Positions 53,661 to 63,003 are shown, counted from the stretch's first letter. The stretch: 64,000 nt of DNA from Achromobacter xylosoxidans (GCF_001457475.1 NZ_LN831029.1:4898001-4962000), one strand, 5' to 3'. Notes: generated by a model from the letters alone, not told the origin. Numbers and translations are program-made.

Positions 53661-54941
53661 ATGCGCGACACCCCGGTTTTCTTCGGCTGGAAAGTTCTCT
53701 ACGCCACCTTCGTGCTGGCCGTCTTCGGCTGGGGCGTGGGCTTCTACGGTCCGCCGGTCTTCCTGCACGCCGTGGTGCAGCGCACCGGCTGGAGCGTGGC
53801 GCTGGTCTCGGCCGCGGTCAGCCTGCACTTCCTGTGCGGCACGCTGATCGTGGCCAATCTGCCGCGCCTGTACCGGCGCTGGGGCGTGCCGGCGGTGACC
53901 CTGGCGGGCGCCGTTGCGCTGGCGCTGGGCGTGTCGGGCTGGGCGCGCGCGGCGGCGCCGTGGCAGCTGTACGCGGCCGCGCTGTTCTCCGGCATGGGCT
54001 GGGTGACGCTGGGCGCGGCGGCGGTCAATGCGCTGATCGCGCCCTGGTTCGTCAAACGGCGCCCGGCCGCGCTCGGCATGGCCTACAACGGCGCCAGCGT
54101 GGGCGGCATCGTGTTTTCGCCGCTGTGGGTCTTCCTGATTTCCGGCTACGGTTTCGCGCAGGCGGCCTGGTGGATCGGCGCGACGATGGTCATCGTGATC
54201 GCGATCCTGGCGCGCAAGGTATTCGCCGTCACGCCGCGCCAGTTGGGCCAGCACCCGGACGGCGTGGCGCCCGACCCGCAGTCACCGGCCGCGGCCGCCA
54301 CGCTGGCGCCGGTGCCGCGCCTGTGGCGCGATCGCGCCTTCCTGTCGCTGGGCGCCGGCATGGCGCTGGGCCTGTTCGCGCAGATCGGCCTGATCGCCCA
54401 CCTGCTGTCATTGCTGGCGCCACTGCTGGGCGCGCAGACCGCCGGCATCGCCATGGGCCTGGCCACGGCAAGCGCCATCGCCGGGCGCAGCCTGGTGGGC
54501 TGGCTGATGCCGCCGTCCGCCGACCGCCGCAAGGTCGCCTGCGTATCGTATGGCGCGCAGATCCTCGGCTCGCTGGTCCTGATGCTGGCGGCGGACCACG
54601 CCTGGGCGGTGTGGGCCGGCGTGCTGCTGTTCGGCGCCGGCATCGGCAACGCCACGTCGCTGCCGCCATTGATCGCGCAGAGCGAATTCGGCCGCGAGGA
54701 CGCCTTGCGCGTGGTGCCGCTGATCGTCGCCGTGTCGCAAGGCGCCTATGCGTTTGCGCCGGCGGTGTTCGGCGTGCTGCGCGCCATGGCCGGCCAGGAC
54801 GGCCAATCGATGTTCGCATTCCTGGCGGTGGCGGCCTGCCTGCAAGCCGCCGCGATCGCCTGCCTGGCATGGGGCCGCGGCGCGGCCTGGCGGCGCGGAC
54901 TCAGTCCAGCCCGCCGCGACGCGCCACCAGGCCGGCCATGA
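53661..54941 (+). CDS. MFS transporter
   Basis: 426 residues and about twelve hydrophobic segments, starting FFGWKVLYATFVLAVFGWGV, a pattern of oxalate/formate-antiporter-like and related MFS members. Probably controlled by the divergent ArsR regulator. Substrate unknown. Its last 41 bases overlap the end of the convergent PaiB-like gene. Confidence 0.88.
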   Translation: MRDTPVFFGWKVLYATFVLAVFGWGVGFYGPPVFLHAVVQRTGWSVALVSAAVSLHFLCGTLIVANLPRLYRRWGVPAVTLAGAVALALGVSGWARAAAPWQLYAAALFSGMGWVTLGAAAVNALIAPWFVKRRPAALGMAYNGASVGGIVFSPLWVFLISGYGFAQAAWWIGATMVIVIAILARKVFAVTPRQLGQHPDGVAPDPQSPAAAATLAPVPRLWRDRAFLSLGAGMALGLFAQIGLIAHLLSLLAPLLGAQTAGIAMGLATASAIAGRSLVGWLMPPSADRRKVACVSYGAQILGSLVLMLAADHAWAVWAGVLLFGAGIGNATSLPPLIAQSEFGREDALRVVPLIVAVSQGAYAFAPAVFGVLRAMAGQDGQSMFAFLAVAACLQAAAIACLAWGRGAAWRRGLSPARRDAPPGRP

Positions 54942-55533
54942 CGGCGTCGCCCTGCTCGTCGGCCAGCCCCTGCGCCACCCCTTGGCGGTCGGCGGCGTTG
55001 CGGTTCTGGCTGACCTTCCATTTGCCCTCGATGCGCGTGATGGCGATTTCCACGCCGACGATCGCCCGCATCTGCGCGGCGATGAAATCGTCGGGCGCAT
55101 CCTCGACGCGCCAGGGCTGGGCCCGCGCCTTTTCCTGCGCGTCGGTCAAGGCGCCGATCTGCGCGCGCACCCAGGCCGGATCGTCATGGATCCGCGGCGT
55201 GCCCCACACGTGCACGGCCACGAAGTTCCAGGTCGGCACCACCTTGTGGGTCTCGGCCTTGGTGGCGTACCAGGACGGCGTGACATAGGCCTGGGCGCCG
55301 TGGAACACCACCAGGCACTCGGCGCCGTCGGCCAGCTCCCGCCACTGCGGATTGGCCCGCGCCATGTGCAGGCGCAGCACGCCCCGCGGCCCTTCGGGAT
55401 ACAGCAGACAGGGAATGTGGTTGGCCATCAGCCCGCCGTCCCCGCTGGTGGCCAGCACCCCCAGGGGATGGGCGCGGATGAAGTCGTGCTGGATATCGAG
55501 CGAGTCTTCGCGGAAGGCGGACGGCAGATACAT
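54901..55533 (-). CDS. FMN-binding PaiB-family protein
   Basis: 210 residues with the PaiB split-barrel pattern: FIRAHPLGVLATSGDGGLMANHIP near the N-terminus, SPSWYATK-like PSWYATKAETHKVVPTWNF in the middle and a C-terminal helical GKWKVSQNR. In Bacillus PaiB is a negative regulator of sporulation and protease genes; in proteobacteria it is usually a flavin-binding protein of unknown role. It overlaps the convergent MFS gene. Confidence 0.9.
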   Translation of the reverse strand: MYLPSAFREDSLDIQHDFIRAHPLGVLATSGDGGLMANHIPCLLYPEGPRGVLRLHMARANPQWRELADGAECLVVFHGAQAYVTPSWYATKAETHKVVPTWNFVAVHVWGTPRIHDDPAWVRAQIGALTDAQEKARAQPWRVEDAPDDFIAAQMRAIVGVEIAITRIEGKWKVSQNRNAADRQGVAQGLADEQGDAVMAGLVARRGGLD

Positions 55534-55656
55534 GGCGGCAATGGCTGGCTGGAGGAAAAACACACCATAGCGCCGCCCTGGCCCCATTGCCAGAGCCATC
55601 CAGCCATCAATTCATGGGGCCACAACGTGGCGCCGCCCTCCGCCGCGCCGTCCGTG

Positions 55657-56142
55657 TCAGGCCAGCGCCTTCACCAGCAGCACCGTGGTGAAACCGCTGT
55701 CCCATTCCTCGTCGGGATAGGTGTCGATCTCGGCATAGCCCTGCTTGCCGTAGAACGCGCGGCTCTGCATGTTGAAGGTATCGGTTTCCAGCCGCGCCTG
55801 GCCGAAACCGGCGCGGCGCATGCCGTCCTCGGCCAGCGCCAGCAGCGCCGCGCCCACGCCACGCCGCTGCATCGCCGGATGCACGTGCAGCGCCCAGATG
55901 AAGTTCTTTTCCCAGTCCACCATGCCCGCCACCCGGCCTTCGGCTTCGCACACGTAAAAGCGCGCGCCGCGTTCGGCGACATAGCGCGGGATCTTGCCGC
56001 TGTCCAGGAAATACCGATATTTCTCGGGCGTCATCTGCGGTCGCCAGGTGCCTTCGTAGGTCGCGGTCAATATGTCTTCCAGCGCCGCCGCATCGTCGGG
56101 GCGCGCCAGCCGGATCGTCAGGGTGTTCGGGGTTTGCGTCAT
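55657..56142 (-). CDS. GNAT-family N-acetyltransferase
   Basis: 161 residues. The GNAT acetyl-CoA motif is intact (LHVHPAMQRRGVGAALLALAED), with IRLARPDDAAALEDIL at the start and the motif-B region FYGKQGYAEI near the end. Substrate unknown. Confidence 0.92.
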   Translation of the reverse strand: MTQTPNTLTIRLARPDDAAALEDILTATYEGTWRPQMTPEKYRYFLDSGKIPRYVAERGARFYVCEAEGRVAGMVDWEKNFIWALHVHPAMQRRGVGAALLALAEDGMRRAGFGQARLETDTFNMQSRAFYGKQGYAEIDTYPDEEWDSGFTTVLLVKALA

Positions 56143-56171
56143 GCGCGGCAGTGTAGCAACCGCGCCGCCCG

Positions 56172-56366
56172 TCATCGTCGGACGCGCTCGTAGGCCTGGT
56201 TCATGCGCTCGCGCGCCGCGGTCTCATGCGCGTAGGCGCGGTCGTATGTGGCCAGACAGGCCGACGTCGGATCGGGCCATTTGATGGCGGCGACGGCGGC
56301 GGTCAATTCGTCGCGCGCGCGCTGCCATTCCTTGACGGCGGCGTACCATTCCTTGGTCGTGTCCAT
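56172..56366 (-). CDS. Small helical hypothetical protein
   Basis: 64 residues with a strong GGGAGG site. Charged, probably two long helices (KEWYAAVKEWQRARDELTAA, YDRAYAHETAARERMNQAYE) able to form a coiled coil. Not recognised. Confidence 0.6.
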   Translation of the reverse strand: MDTTKEWYAAVKEWQRARDELTAAVAAIKWPDPTSACLATYDRAYAHETAARERMNQAYERVRR

Positions 56367-56845
56367 AGCTCCCTCCCTATGTGCACACCCCGATCGTAGC
56401 CCCGCTGGCGCTGGCTGCGGTGATTCATTCAGCGACGCAAATGGATGAGTCCGATGCGTGGCGGGATGGCTGCATTTGGCCGAGCGCGGCGACACGGTAA
56501 AATTCGCGCATCCGGACCGTCCGCGCACGATGGCAACGCCGGACAGCCCCGCGAAATCGCGGCCGCGCGGCCACCCGGCCGCGGCCCGCAGGGGCCATGC
56601 ACGCCACCCACCCCGCCCGCGAACGATCGCGCGGCCCGATTCGATACCGGATAAAACGCCTCCCATGAGTGAACGCGGCGCCGCCGCCGCGGTCGTATGT
56701 CAGCCAGCCCGCCACGTGGCCGCCTTTCCCGGCCATCCGCGCTTGCCGCGTCCTCTCTCACGAAGCGATGAATATTGACGTCAACCCTCACTTACTCGCT
56801 GGCACGGCTAATGCTACTGTTCGGCCTGTGCAAGGAGTACAAGCA
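56367..56845. other. Intergenic stretch without a credible gene
   Basis: Several short open frames on both strands overlap each other here, but none has a good ribosome site or readable protein pattern. The right end (from about 56765) is AT-richer and must hold the promoter of the next small gene. No repeat or RNA was recognised. Confidence 0.5.
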
Positions 56846-57016
56846 ATGGATCAGAAAACCAAACCCTGGGCGTTCCCCAAACCCCACCCGGAAAACACCC
56901 CGCGGGGCGAACGGAACAAACAGGAATTCGACGCGCCCCCCGCGGGCAAGCCGTCCACCACGGCCAAGCCTCGCGCCAAGAAACCCGCGGCCACGGCCGG
57001 CGCGGCCAAATCGTGA
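56846..57016 (+). CDS. Small basic Lys/Pro/Ala-rich protein
   Basis: 56 residues, MDQKTKPWAFPKPHPENTPR followed by a KP/KA-rich tail. An AAGGAG site lies eight bases before the ATG, the reason for choosing it over longer frames. Disordered, without recognised domain; perhaps nucleic-acid-associated by charge. Confidence 0.55.
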   Translation: MDQKTKPWAFPKPHPENTPRGERNKQEFDAPPAGKPSTTAKPRAKKPAATAGAAKS

Positions 57017-57062
57017 CACGCCCTTGACGTGACGCGCCCCCTTGATGTGACACACCCTTGAC
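57013..57062. repeat. Three tandem 16-18 bp repeats
   Basis: GTGACACGCCCTTGAC, GTGACGCGCCCCCTTGAT and GTGACACACCCTTGAC follow one another directly after the small basic gene's stop region. Possible phase-variable length, or the trace of slippage. Confidence 0.6.
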
Positions 57063-57185
57063 GCCGTCAGCATCCGCCATGCCCGCGCCCGCCATCGTCC
57101 CGCCCTGCCGCCGCCCCGGCGCGGGCATGCGCGGCCCCAAACGTCCGGCCGCGCCACGCATCGGCGCGCGCGGCCCCCGCCCATC

Positions 57186-58826
57186 GTGAACCCGTTCATG
57201 AATCCGGCGCTGCGCGGCGCCGGCAAGATCACCGCCGTGTTCTTCAGTCCCGACGGCGAGCTCGCGGCGGTGGCCTCGGCCTTTCCGCTGTTGATCAATC
57301 CGCGCGCGCGCGCCGTCTATGGCGGCGCCACCCTGCGCTACCGTGTCGGCCTGTACCGCCGCGGCGAGGCCGCGCCGTTCGCCACCTTCGACGCGCTGCG
57401 CCTGCCGGTCAACGACGTCGCCTTCCATCCCACCCGGCCCGCGATTGCGATCGGCGCGGGCAGCTACGATGGCGGCTATCTGTTCGAAGGCGACCTCGTC
57501 ATCTGGAACTGGGCCGACGGCCGCAGCCGCCGTCCCTGCCTGCATGTCCCGGAAGTGGTCCGTTGCCGCTACCTGGACGATGCCGGGCAGCTCGAAGCCT
57601 GGGTCCGTCCATGGGATGAATCCTGGGACGAGGACGACGACCGCGCCGCGCCGGCCGCGGATACGCTGCTGCGGATACGGATCGATGATTCCGACGCGGC
57701 CTGGCGCGCCGGCGAACCCGCCGCGCTCGACCTCGACGAAACCACCGCCATGGTCGACGCCACGCCGCCGGACGATGGCCTTGCGGTCACGCGCCTGGCC
57801 GACTGGTCCGGCCTGCCCGACCTGGGCCTGCGCGGCGCGATCTGGGACCTCGCCTGGCTCGACGCCGATACCCTTGGCGCCACCCACGACGCCTGCCTGC
57901 TGGACCGCTATGACCGCAACGGCGAGCTGCTGTCGCGCCACGAAGGCGGCGGCCGCGGCAGCGAAATCCTGCCCGCGGCGGCGGTCACGGTGCACGCGCT
58001 GGCGCCCCCCGATCCGGCCGACATTTTCCGGCGCGATTCCCGCCTGTACGTGCTGCGCGACGGGCAACTGGCGGCGGCGCGCGACTACGCCGGCGGCGCA
58101 TACACATTCTCGGTCGACGCCGATGGCCGCCTGCTGGGCCGCCAAGACCGCGTCGGCAGTCGCGCGCGCGGCGCCGCCGACATCCTGCTGGATCCGGCGC
58201 TGGCCCGCGAACAGCGGCTGGACGTCGGCCATTACGATTGCTTCAACCACTACATCGGCATCAACGGCGCCCCCTGCCTGTTCGCGCTGCAAGGCACCCC
58301 GCCCGGCTCGCACGAGGGCAAGTACCTGTGCATCGTCCACCCTGACGGCCGCATCGAACGGCTCTGGCCCGTGCTCAAGCCCGATCGCACGCCGGCCAGC
58401 CATGCCATGGAATGCCGCGGCGCCTACGTCGACGACGCCCTCGGCGCGGGCGTCGTCATCGCCGGCAAGCACTATTCGCCCACGGTCGACGGCGCCTACC
58501 GCGGCTTCATCTACCGCAAGAGCCTGGCGCGCGGCCAGGAACGCTGGCGCCATGCCACGCCGGCGTCGGCCAGCGCCATCGTGCTGGCCGACGGCCTGGT
58601 GACGGCGGCCTTCCTCGACGGCAGCCTGATGCTGATCGACGCCCGCACCGGCGACCTGCGTCTGTCGGCCAAGGTCCGCCTGGACGGCATCGCCACGGTG
58701 ATCTACGCCATGGCGGCGCGCGACGGCATCCTCGCGATCGGCACGCTGGACGGCCGCATCGCGCTGGCCAGGCTGGCCGACCTGCCCGCCAGGACCGGCG
58801 CGGACGGCAACCTCGATCTGGCATGA
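57186..58826 (+). CDS. Large predicted beta-propeller (WD40-like) protein
   Basis: 546 residues from a GTG start, not assigned to a known family. Repeated strands of the form VNDVAFHPTRPAIAIGAG, ITAVFFSPDGELAAVAS, LWDLAWLDADTL-like and DGSLMLIDARTGDLRLSA suggest a seven- or eight-bladed propeller. No signal peptide, so cytoplasmic. A GTG with weak ribosome site at 57186 was kept; other starts are possible. It stands alone; its partner is unknown. Confidence 0.75.
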   Translation: MNPFMNPALRGAGKITAVFFSPDGELAAVASAFPLLINPRARAVYGGATLRYRVGLYRRGEAAPFATFDALRLPVNDVAFHPTRPAIAIGAGSYDGGYLFEGDLVIWNWADGRSRRPCLHVPEVVRCRYLDDAGQLEAWVRPWDESWDEDDDRAAPAADTLLRIRIDDSDAAWRAGEPAALDLDETTAMVDATPPDDGLAVTRLADWSGLPDLGLRGAIWDLAWLDADTLGATHDACLLDRYDRNGELLSRHEGGGRGSEILPAAAVTVHALAPPDPADIFRRDSRLYVLRDGQLAAARDYAGGAYTFSVDADGRLLGRQDRVGSRARGAADILLDPALAREQRLDVGHYDCFNHYIGINGAPCLFALQGTPPGSHEGKYLCIVHPDGRIERLWPVLKPDRTPASHAMECRGAYVDDALGAGVVIAGKHYSPTVDGAYRGFIYRKSLARGQERWRHATPASASAIVLADGLVTAAFLDGSLMLIDARTGDLRLSAKVRLDGIATVIYAMAARDGILAIGTLDGRIALARLADLPARTGADGNLDLA

Positions 58827-58884
58827 TGGGCCTGTCGCCGGCCTTCGGGCCGGCCCCGTTCCATTCCCTTCGTCACGCCAAGCC

Positions 58885-59256
58885 ATGCACTACACCCAAG
58901 ACCCGAACACCCCGCCCGCCGCCACCATCAGCTTCGACGACTTCATGCAAGTCGACATCCGTGTCGGCACCATCGTCGCCGCCGACGCGTTTCCCGAAGC
59001 GCGCAAGCCGGCCTATAAATTGACCATCGACTTCGGCGCTGGCGTCGGCGTGCGGAAAAGCTCGGCGCAGATCACCGGCCGCTACGCGCTGGACCAGCTG
59101 CCCGGCAAACGGGTGCTGGGCGTCGTCAACTTCCCGCCGCGCCAGGTCGGTCCGGTGCGCTCCGAAGTCCTGGTGCTGGGCCTGGCCGACGACGCCGGCG
59201 ACACCGTGCTGGTGACGCCCGAGCTCGATGTCCCCAATGGCGCCCGGCTCACCTGA
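58885..59256 (+). CDS. csaA: tRNA-binding / export-associated protein CsaA
   Basis: 123 residues with the OB-fold EMAP-like pattern (FMQVDIRVGTIVAADAFPEARKPAYKL ... VLGVVNFPPRQVGPVRSEVLVLG in parts). CsaA binds tRNA-like structures and unfolded proteins as a chaperone. Full length; 58 bases after the propeller gene. Confidence 0.93.
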   Translation: MHYTQDPNTPPAATISFDDFMQVDIRVGTIVAADAFPEARKPAYKLTIDFGAGVGVRKSSAQITGRYALDQLPGKRVLGVVNFPPRQVGPVRSEVLVLGLADDAGDTVLVTPELDVPNGARLT

Positions 59257-59495
59257 CCGCACCCGCACAAGCTACCGCTCTCCGAAGCCCTGCCTGCCGG
59301 CCTGATCGCGGCAAATGCCCGCCGAGGGTCGCGTGAATGTCGGACATATTGACCCTGTCCGCGCCTGCCCTTCACGCTATTCTCAAAGGCTTACGGCGGC
59401 CGATTCGCATAAATTTTCCCTGGCCGGCCACATCGTCGCGCCGCGGTTCCAGCCGCGCGCCGACTCTCGGGATGAAGCGAATAGGTAACAGCACA

Positions 59496-60719
59496 ATGGC
59501 GGTGAAGCACTACCGCGATCTCAACGTCCACGATGCCGCCAAGGCGCGCCTGCGGCTGGTGTTCCAGCACTTCGAACGCGTGTGCGTGGCCTTCTCCGGC
59601 GGCAAGGACAGTTCCGTCACGCTGCACCTGGCGCTGGAGGTCGCCCGCGAAATGAAGCGCGGCCCGGTGCACGCCGTGTTCATCGACCTCGAAGGGCAAT
59701 ACCAGGCCACCATCGCGCACGTCACCGAAATGTTCGACCGGCCCGACGTCCAGCCGTGGTGGGTCTGCCTGCCGATCAACCTGCGCAACGCGTCCAGCCT
59801 GCGCGAACCCTACTGGTGCGCCTGGGAACCGGGCCGCGAGGCCGACTGGATCCGCCCCCTGCCGAGCCATCCCTCGGTCATCAGCGACCCCGCCCGATTC
59901 CCGTTCTATCGCCACCGCATGGAGTTCGAGGAATTCGTGCCCGAATTCAACCGTTGGCTGGCGCGCGACGCGTCCACCGCGTTCCTGGTCGGCATCCGTT
60001 CCGACGAATCGCTCAACCGCTACCTCGCGGTCAAGCGCCGCACCAAGAAATGCGCCTGGACGCCCCCCGGCGCGCACAAGCCGCTGCCCTGGAGCACCAG
60101 CGACAAATCCGGCGACGGCGGCGTCACCTTCTTTCCGATCTACGACTGGAAATTCGAAGACCTGTGGCGCTACACCGGCGAGCACGGCCACGCCTACAAC
60201 CGCCTCTACGACCAGATGCTGCGGGCGGGCGTGGCGTTTTCGCAGATGCGCATCTGCCAGCCCTACGGCGACGACCAGCGCAAGGGCCTGGACCTGTTCC
60301 ACAAGCTCGAACCCGCCACCTGGTTCCGCACGGTCAGGCGCGTCGAAGGCGCCAACTACGCGGCCCGCTATTGCCGCCAGCGCTTTCTCGGCTACCGCGG
60401 CGGCCTGGGCCTGCCCCCCACCTTCAGCACCTGGCGCCAATACTGCCAGTTCCTGCTCGACAGCATGCCGGCCGCGTTGCGCCAGGTCTACGCGCGGCGC
60501 ATCGATGTCTTCATCCAGTGGTGGGAGCAACGCGGCCATCCCCTTTCGATGTGGCCGGACGCGGGCGTTCCCGATCTCGAGAACCGCAAGGCGCAACCGT
60601 CATGGCGGCGCATCGGCCTGTCGCTGCTCAAGCAGGACATGGCGCGCTCCCTGTCGTTCGGCCCCGCCCGGCGCGATATCGACACCCTGCTTCCCGCCAA
60701 GCCCCGCGCCGTCCCATGA
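59496..60719 (+). CDS. ibrA: IbrA-type PAPS reductase-family protein (DUF3440)
   Basis: 407 residues. The N-terminal PP-loop SGGKDSS (VAFSGGKDSSVTLHLA, about residues 30-45) is that of adenylating PAPS reductase/DndC-like enzymes; the DUF3440 C-terminus follows (FEDLWRYTGEHGHAYNRLYDQM). In E. coli IbrA with IbrB controls expression of immunoglobulin-binding eib genes; the catalytic role is not known. ATG 59496 was chosen; ATG 59472 is possible. The stop overlaps the next start by four bases. Confidence 0.85.
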   Translation: MAVKHYRDLNVHDAAKARLRLVFQHFERVCVAFSGGKDSSVTLHLALEVAREMKRGPVHAVFIDLEGQYQATIAHVTEMFDRPDVQPWWVCLPINLRNASSLREPYWCAWEPGREADWIRPLPSHPSVISDPARFPFYRHRMEFEEFVPEFNRWLARDASTAFLVGIRSDESLNRYLAVKRRTKKCAWTPPGAHKPLPWSTSDKSGDGGVTFFPIYDWKFEDLWRYTGEHGHAYNRLYDQMLRAGVAFSQMRICQPYGDDQRKGLDLFHKLEPATWFRTVRRVEGANYAARYCRQRFLGYRGGLGLPPTFSTWRQYCQFLLDSMPAALRQVYARRIDVFIQWWEQRGHPLSMWPDAGVPDLENRKAQPSWRRIGLSLLKQDMARSLSFGPARRDIDTLLPAKPRAVP

Positions 60720-61264
60720 CCCATCCCCTGAAGCACTACGCATTCGAACAACTGCGCTCGTACGACGACGAGCCGGCCTTCTTCGCCCCGATGGGCCGCT
60801 TCTTCGCCAGCGCCAACGTCAGGCGCGACTGCGGCGGCTACCCCCTCAGCGACGGCCCGCGCTATCTCTGGTTCATCGTCCGAAGACACGCCAGCAAGCG
60901 CGTGCTGGGTTTCATCAGCATCGAACTCCTGAGCGGCGAGGTCCGCATCCGCGACGGCTACGTGCGCCCCGAGGCGCGCCAGCTCGGCCTGTTCCGGGCG
61001 CTGCGGCAGCGGGTGCTGGAGTACATCGACGCGCTGAACCAGCCATGCGTGTTGCGCGTGCCATGGGACTGCGCCGCGCTCCTGCAGCCTTACGGCTTCC
61101 AGGTCCATCTCACCCGTGGCAACTGGGCCACCTTGAAAAGGAACACGCATGCCACACGCAGCGAACCTGACGAGCCGGGCCCGGCTCCTGTTCAACGAAC
61201 TGCGGAGCCTGCCGCTGCGCGAGCGGATCGAAGCCATCAACCAGATCCGCCAATGCCTGCATGA
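60716..61264 (+). CDS. Acyltransferase-like protein between ibrA and ibrB
   Basis: 182 residues. The tract RDGYVRPEARQLGLFRALRQRVLEYI and following CVLRVPWDCAALLQPYGFQV read like GNAT motif A and the next strand. Its last 116 bases lie inside the ibrB-like gene in another frame. A true GNAT fold is likely but the match is by eye. The C-terminal 35 residues past about 150 are low complexity. Confidence 0.6.
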   Translation: MTHPLKHYAFEQLRSYDDEPAFFAPMGRFFASANVRRDCGGYPLSDGPRYLWFIVRRHASKRVLGFISIELLSGEVRIRDGYVRPEARQLGLFRALRQRVLEYIDALNQPCVLRVPWDCAALLQPYGFQVHLTRGNWATLKRNTHATRSEPDEPGPAPVQRTAEPAAARADRSHQPDPPMPA

Positions 61265-61784
61265 GCACAGCCCTTTTGCCGCCGAGCCGGTCGATTGCGT
61301 GCTGTGGGTGCCCGGCGAACAGGTCCAGGCCAACGACTACAACCCCAACACCGTCGCGCCGCCGGAGATGCGGCTGCTGGAGTTGTCGATCGACGCCGAC
61401 GGCTACACCCAGCCCATCGTGGCGCATCCGGACGGGCAGGATGGCTACGTGGTGGTCGACGGTTTCCACCGCCAGCGGGTCGGCAAGAAGAAGGGGCCCA
61501 TCCGGCAGCGGCTGCATGGCTACCTGCCCGTCGTCGCCATCCGGGCCGGGCGCGATGCCACGGCCGACCGCATCGCCGCGACCATCCGCCACAACCGCGC
61601 CCGCGGCGTGCATGGCGTCATGCCCATGACCGACATCGTCGTGCGGCTGGTCAGGGCGGGCTGGAACGATGCCGACATCGCCCGCCAGCTCGGCATGGAC
61701 CCCGACGAGATCCTGCGCTTCAAGCAGGTGTCCGGCCTGCCTGAGATGTTCCTTGATCATCACTATTCCAGGTCATGGGAATAG
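61149..61784 (+). CDS. ibrB: IbrB-type ParB/Spo0J-domain protein
   Basis: 211 residues with the ParB-like core (VQANDYNPNTVAPPEMRLLELSIDADG cut in parts, VVDGFHRQRVG, TIRHNRARGVH) and a helix-turn-helix (NDADIARQLGMDPDEILRFKQ). ParB-type domains bind CTP and, in some families, cut DNA or act as regulators. It partners the IbrA-like protein. Its end overlaps the convergent histidine kinase gene by 65 bases. Confidence 0.85.
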   Translation: MPHAANLTSRARLLFNELRSLPLRERIEAINQIRQCLHEHSPFAAEPVDCVLWVPGEQVQANDYNPNTVAPPEMRLLELSIDADGYTQPIVAHPDGQDGYVVVDGFHRQRVGKKKGPIRQRLHGYLPVVAIRAGRDATADRIAATIRHNRARGVHGVMPMTDIVVRLVRAGWNDADIARQLGMDPDEILRFKQVSGLPEMFLDHHYSRSWE

Positions 61785-63003
61785 CATGGACGGGATTGAC
61801 CAGGGGCAGGCTGAGGCGGCCGCACAAGCCGCCACCGACGGCCGGCGTCAATTCCAGCATGCCGCCGTGGCGCGCCGCGATGGTCGCCACGATCGACAGC
61901 CCCAGGCCGGCGCCCTCGACCTGGCGATGACCGCGCCAGAACGGCGCGGCCGCCTGCGCGCACTGCGCCGGCGTCAGGCCGGGACCGTGGTCGCGCACCG
62001 TCACCACCAGCCAATCCGAGACGATGCCGGCGTCGACCTCCACCGGTTTGTCGTCGGGCGAATACTTGAGCGCGTTGTCCACCAGGTTGCGCACGGCGCA
62101 ATCCAGCAGGGTATCGGGCAGCGCCACCCAGGGCTGGCCGGCGGGCATGCGCCAGCGCACCCGCGCGGGCTTGCGGCCGGCCACCCGCGCCAGCACCGCC
62201 AGCGCGTCGCAGGCCGGAACGCCGGCCGCCTCGTCGCCATCGGCGCGCGCCAGCGCCAATAGCTGTTCGATCAGGCGCTCCAGGCGCTCGGTGCCCTGCA
62301 GCGCATGCGCAATGGCCTGGCGGCTGGCGGCATCATGGGGCGCCTGCGGCAACCGTTGCAGCACCTGCAGATGCGCCTTGATGGCGGTGACCGGAGCGCG
62401 CATTTCGTGCGCCGCATGATCCGAGAAATGCCGCTCACGCCGCAGCATTTCCTCCATGCGCCGCGACAGCCGCGCCAGCGTCTGGGGAATTGACGGGCGG
62501 TCGACCCCGAACCAGAGCAGCGCCATGGCCAGCAGCAGCCCGGCCACGCTGGGCAGCAGCGCCGTCCAGGCGATCTGCCGATGCAGCGCGGCACGGATGT
62601 CGCCGCGACCGGCGGTGACCACGCGCAGGTCGTCGGTCTCGAAGGCATAAGTGCGCCAGTCGGCACCGGCCCGCATGAGCGAACCGTAGCCGAGCGGCGC
62701 GGCGGCAAGCGCCTGTCCGTCCGGCGCGCACGCCTGCGCCGCGTCGTCGCCCGGCCCGGCCGCGCAGCGGGCGTCGCCCGCCGGCGGGCCGACGATCGCC
62801 AGCATGTCGCCGCCATCCGCCGTGGCCGGACGCGACGGCTGCGTCACCAGCCGCGCCACCATGGCCGCCGACGCCGCCAGCCGCGAGTCCAGCGCCGCGT
62901 CCAGCTCGGCGCTGGCAAGTTCGAACATCCACAGCGTCACCGCGCCGCCGACCACCAGCCAGACGGCGCCCAGGATCAGCATCAGGCGAACGCGCAGGCT
63001 CAT
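61720..63003 (-). CDS. Two-component sensor histidine kinase (QseC/PmrB-like)
   Basis: 427 residues. An N-terminal membrane segment (about 5-27), a periplasmic domain of about 120 residues and a second membrane segment (about 147-165) precede the cytoplasmic part. The phosphorylated histidine is in AAHEMRAPVTAIKAHLQ; the ATP-binding boxes are NLVDNALKYSP, DHGPGL and GAGLGLSIVATIAARHGG. It overlaps its response regulator by four bases. Confidence 0.94.
   Translation of the reverse strand: MSLRVRLMLILGAVWLVVGGAVTLWMFELASAELDAALDSRLAASAAMVARLVTQPSRPATADGGDMLAIVGPPAGDARCAAGPGDDAAQACAPDGQALAAAPLGYGSLMRAGADWRTYAFETDDLRVVTAGRGDIRAALHRQIAWTALLPSVAGLLLAMALLWFGVDRPSIPQTLARLSRRMEEMLRRERHFSDHAAHEMRAPVTAIKAHLQVLQRLPQAPHDAASRQAIAHALQGTERLERLIEQLLALARADGDEAAGVPACDALAVLARVAGRKPARVRWRMPAGQPWVALPDTLLDCAVRNLVDNALKYSPDDKPVEVDAGIVSDWLVVTVRDHGPGLTPAQCAQAAAPFWRGHRQVEGAGLGLSIVATIAARHGGMLELTPAVGGGLCGRLSLPLVNPVHAIPMTWNSDDQGTSQAGRTPA

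Noticed and set aside
56814..58886. A 690-residue minus-strand frame across the propeller gene
   Set aside because: The composition is antisense-like (Ala/Gly/Val/Asp-rich) and it has no ribosome site; the plus-strand product has clear strand repeats and follows codon preference.
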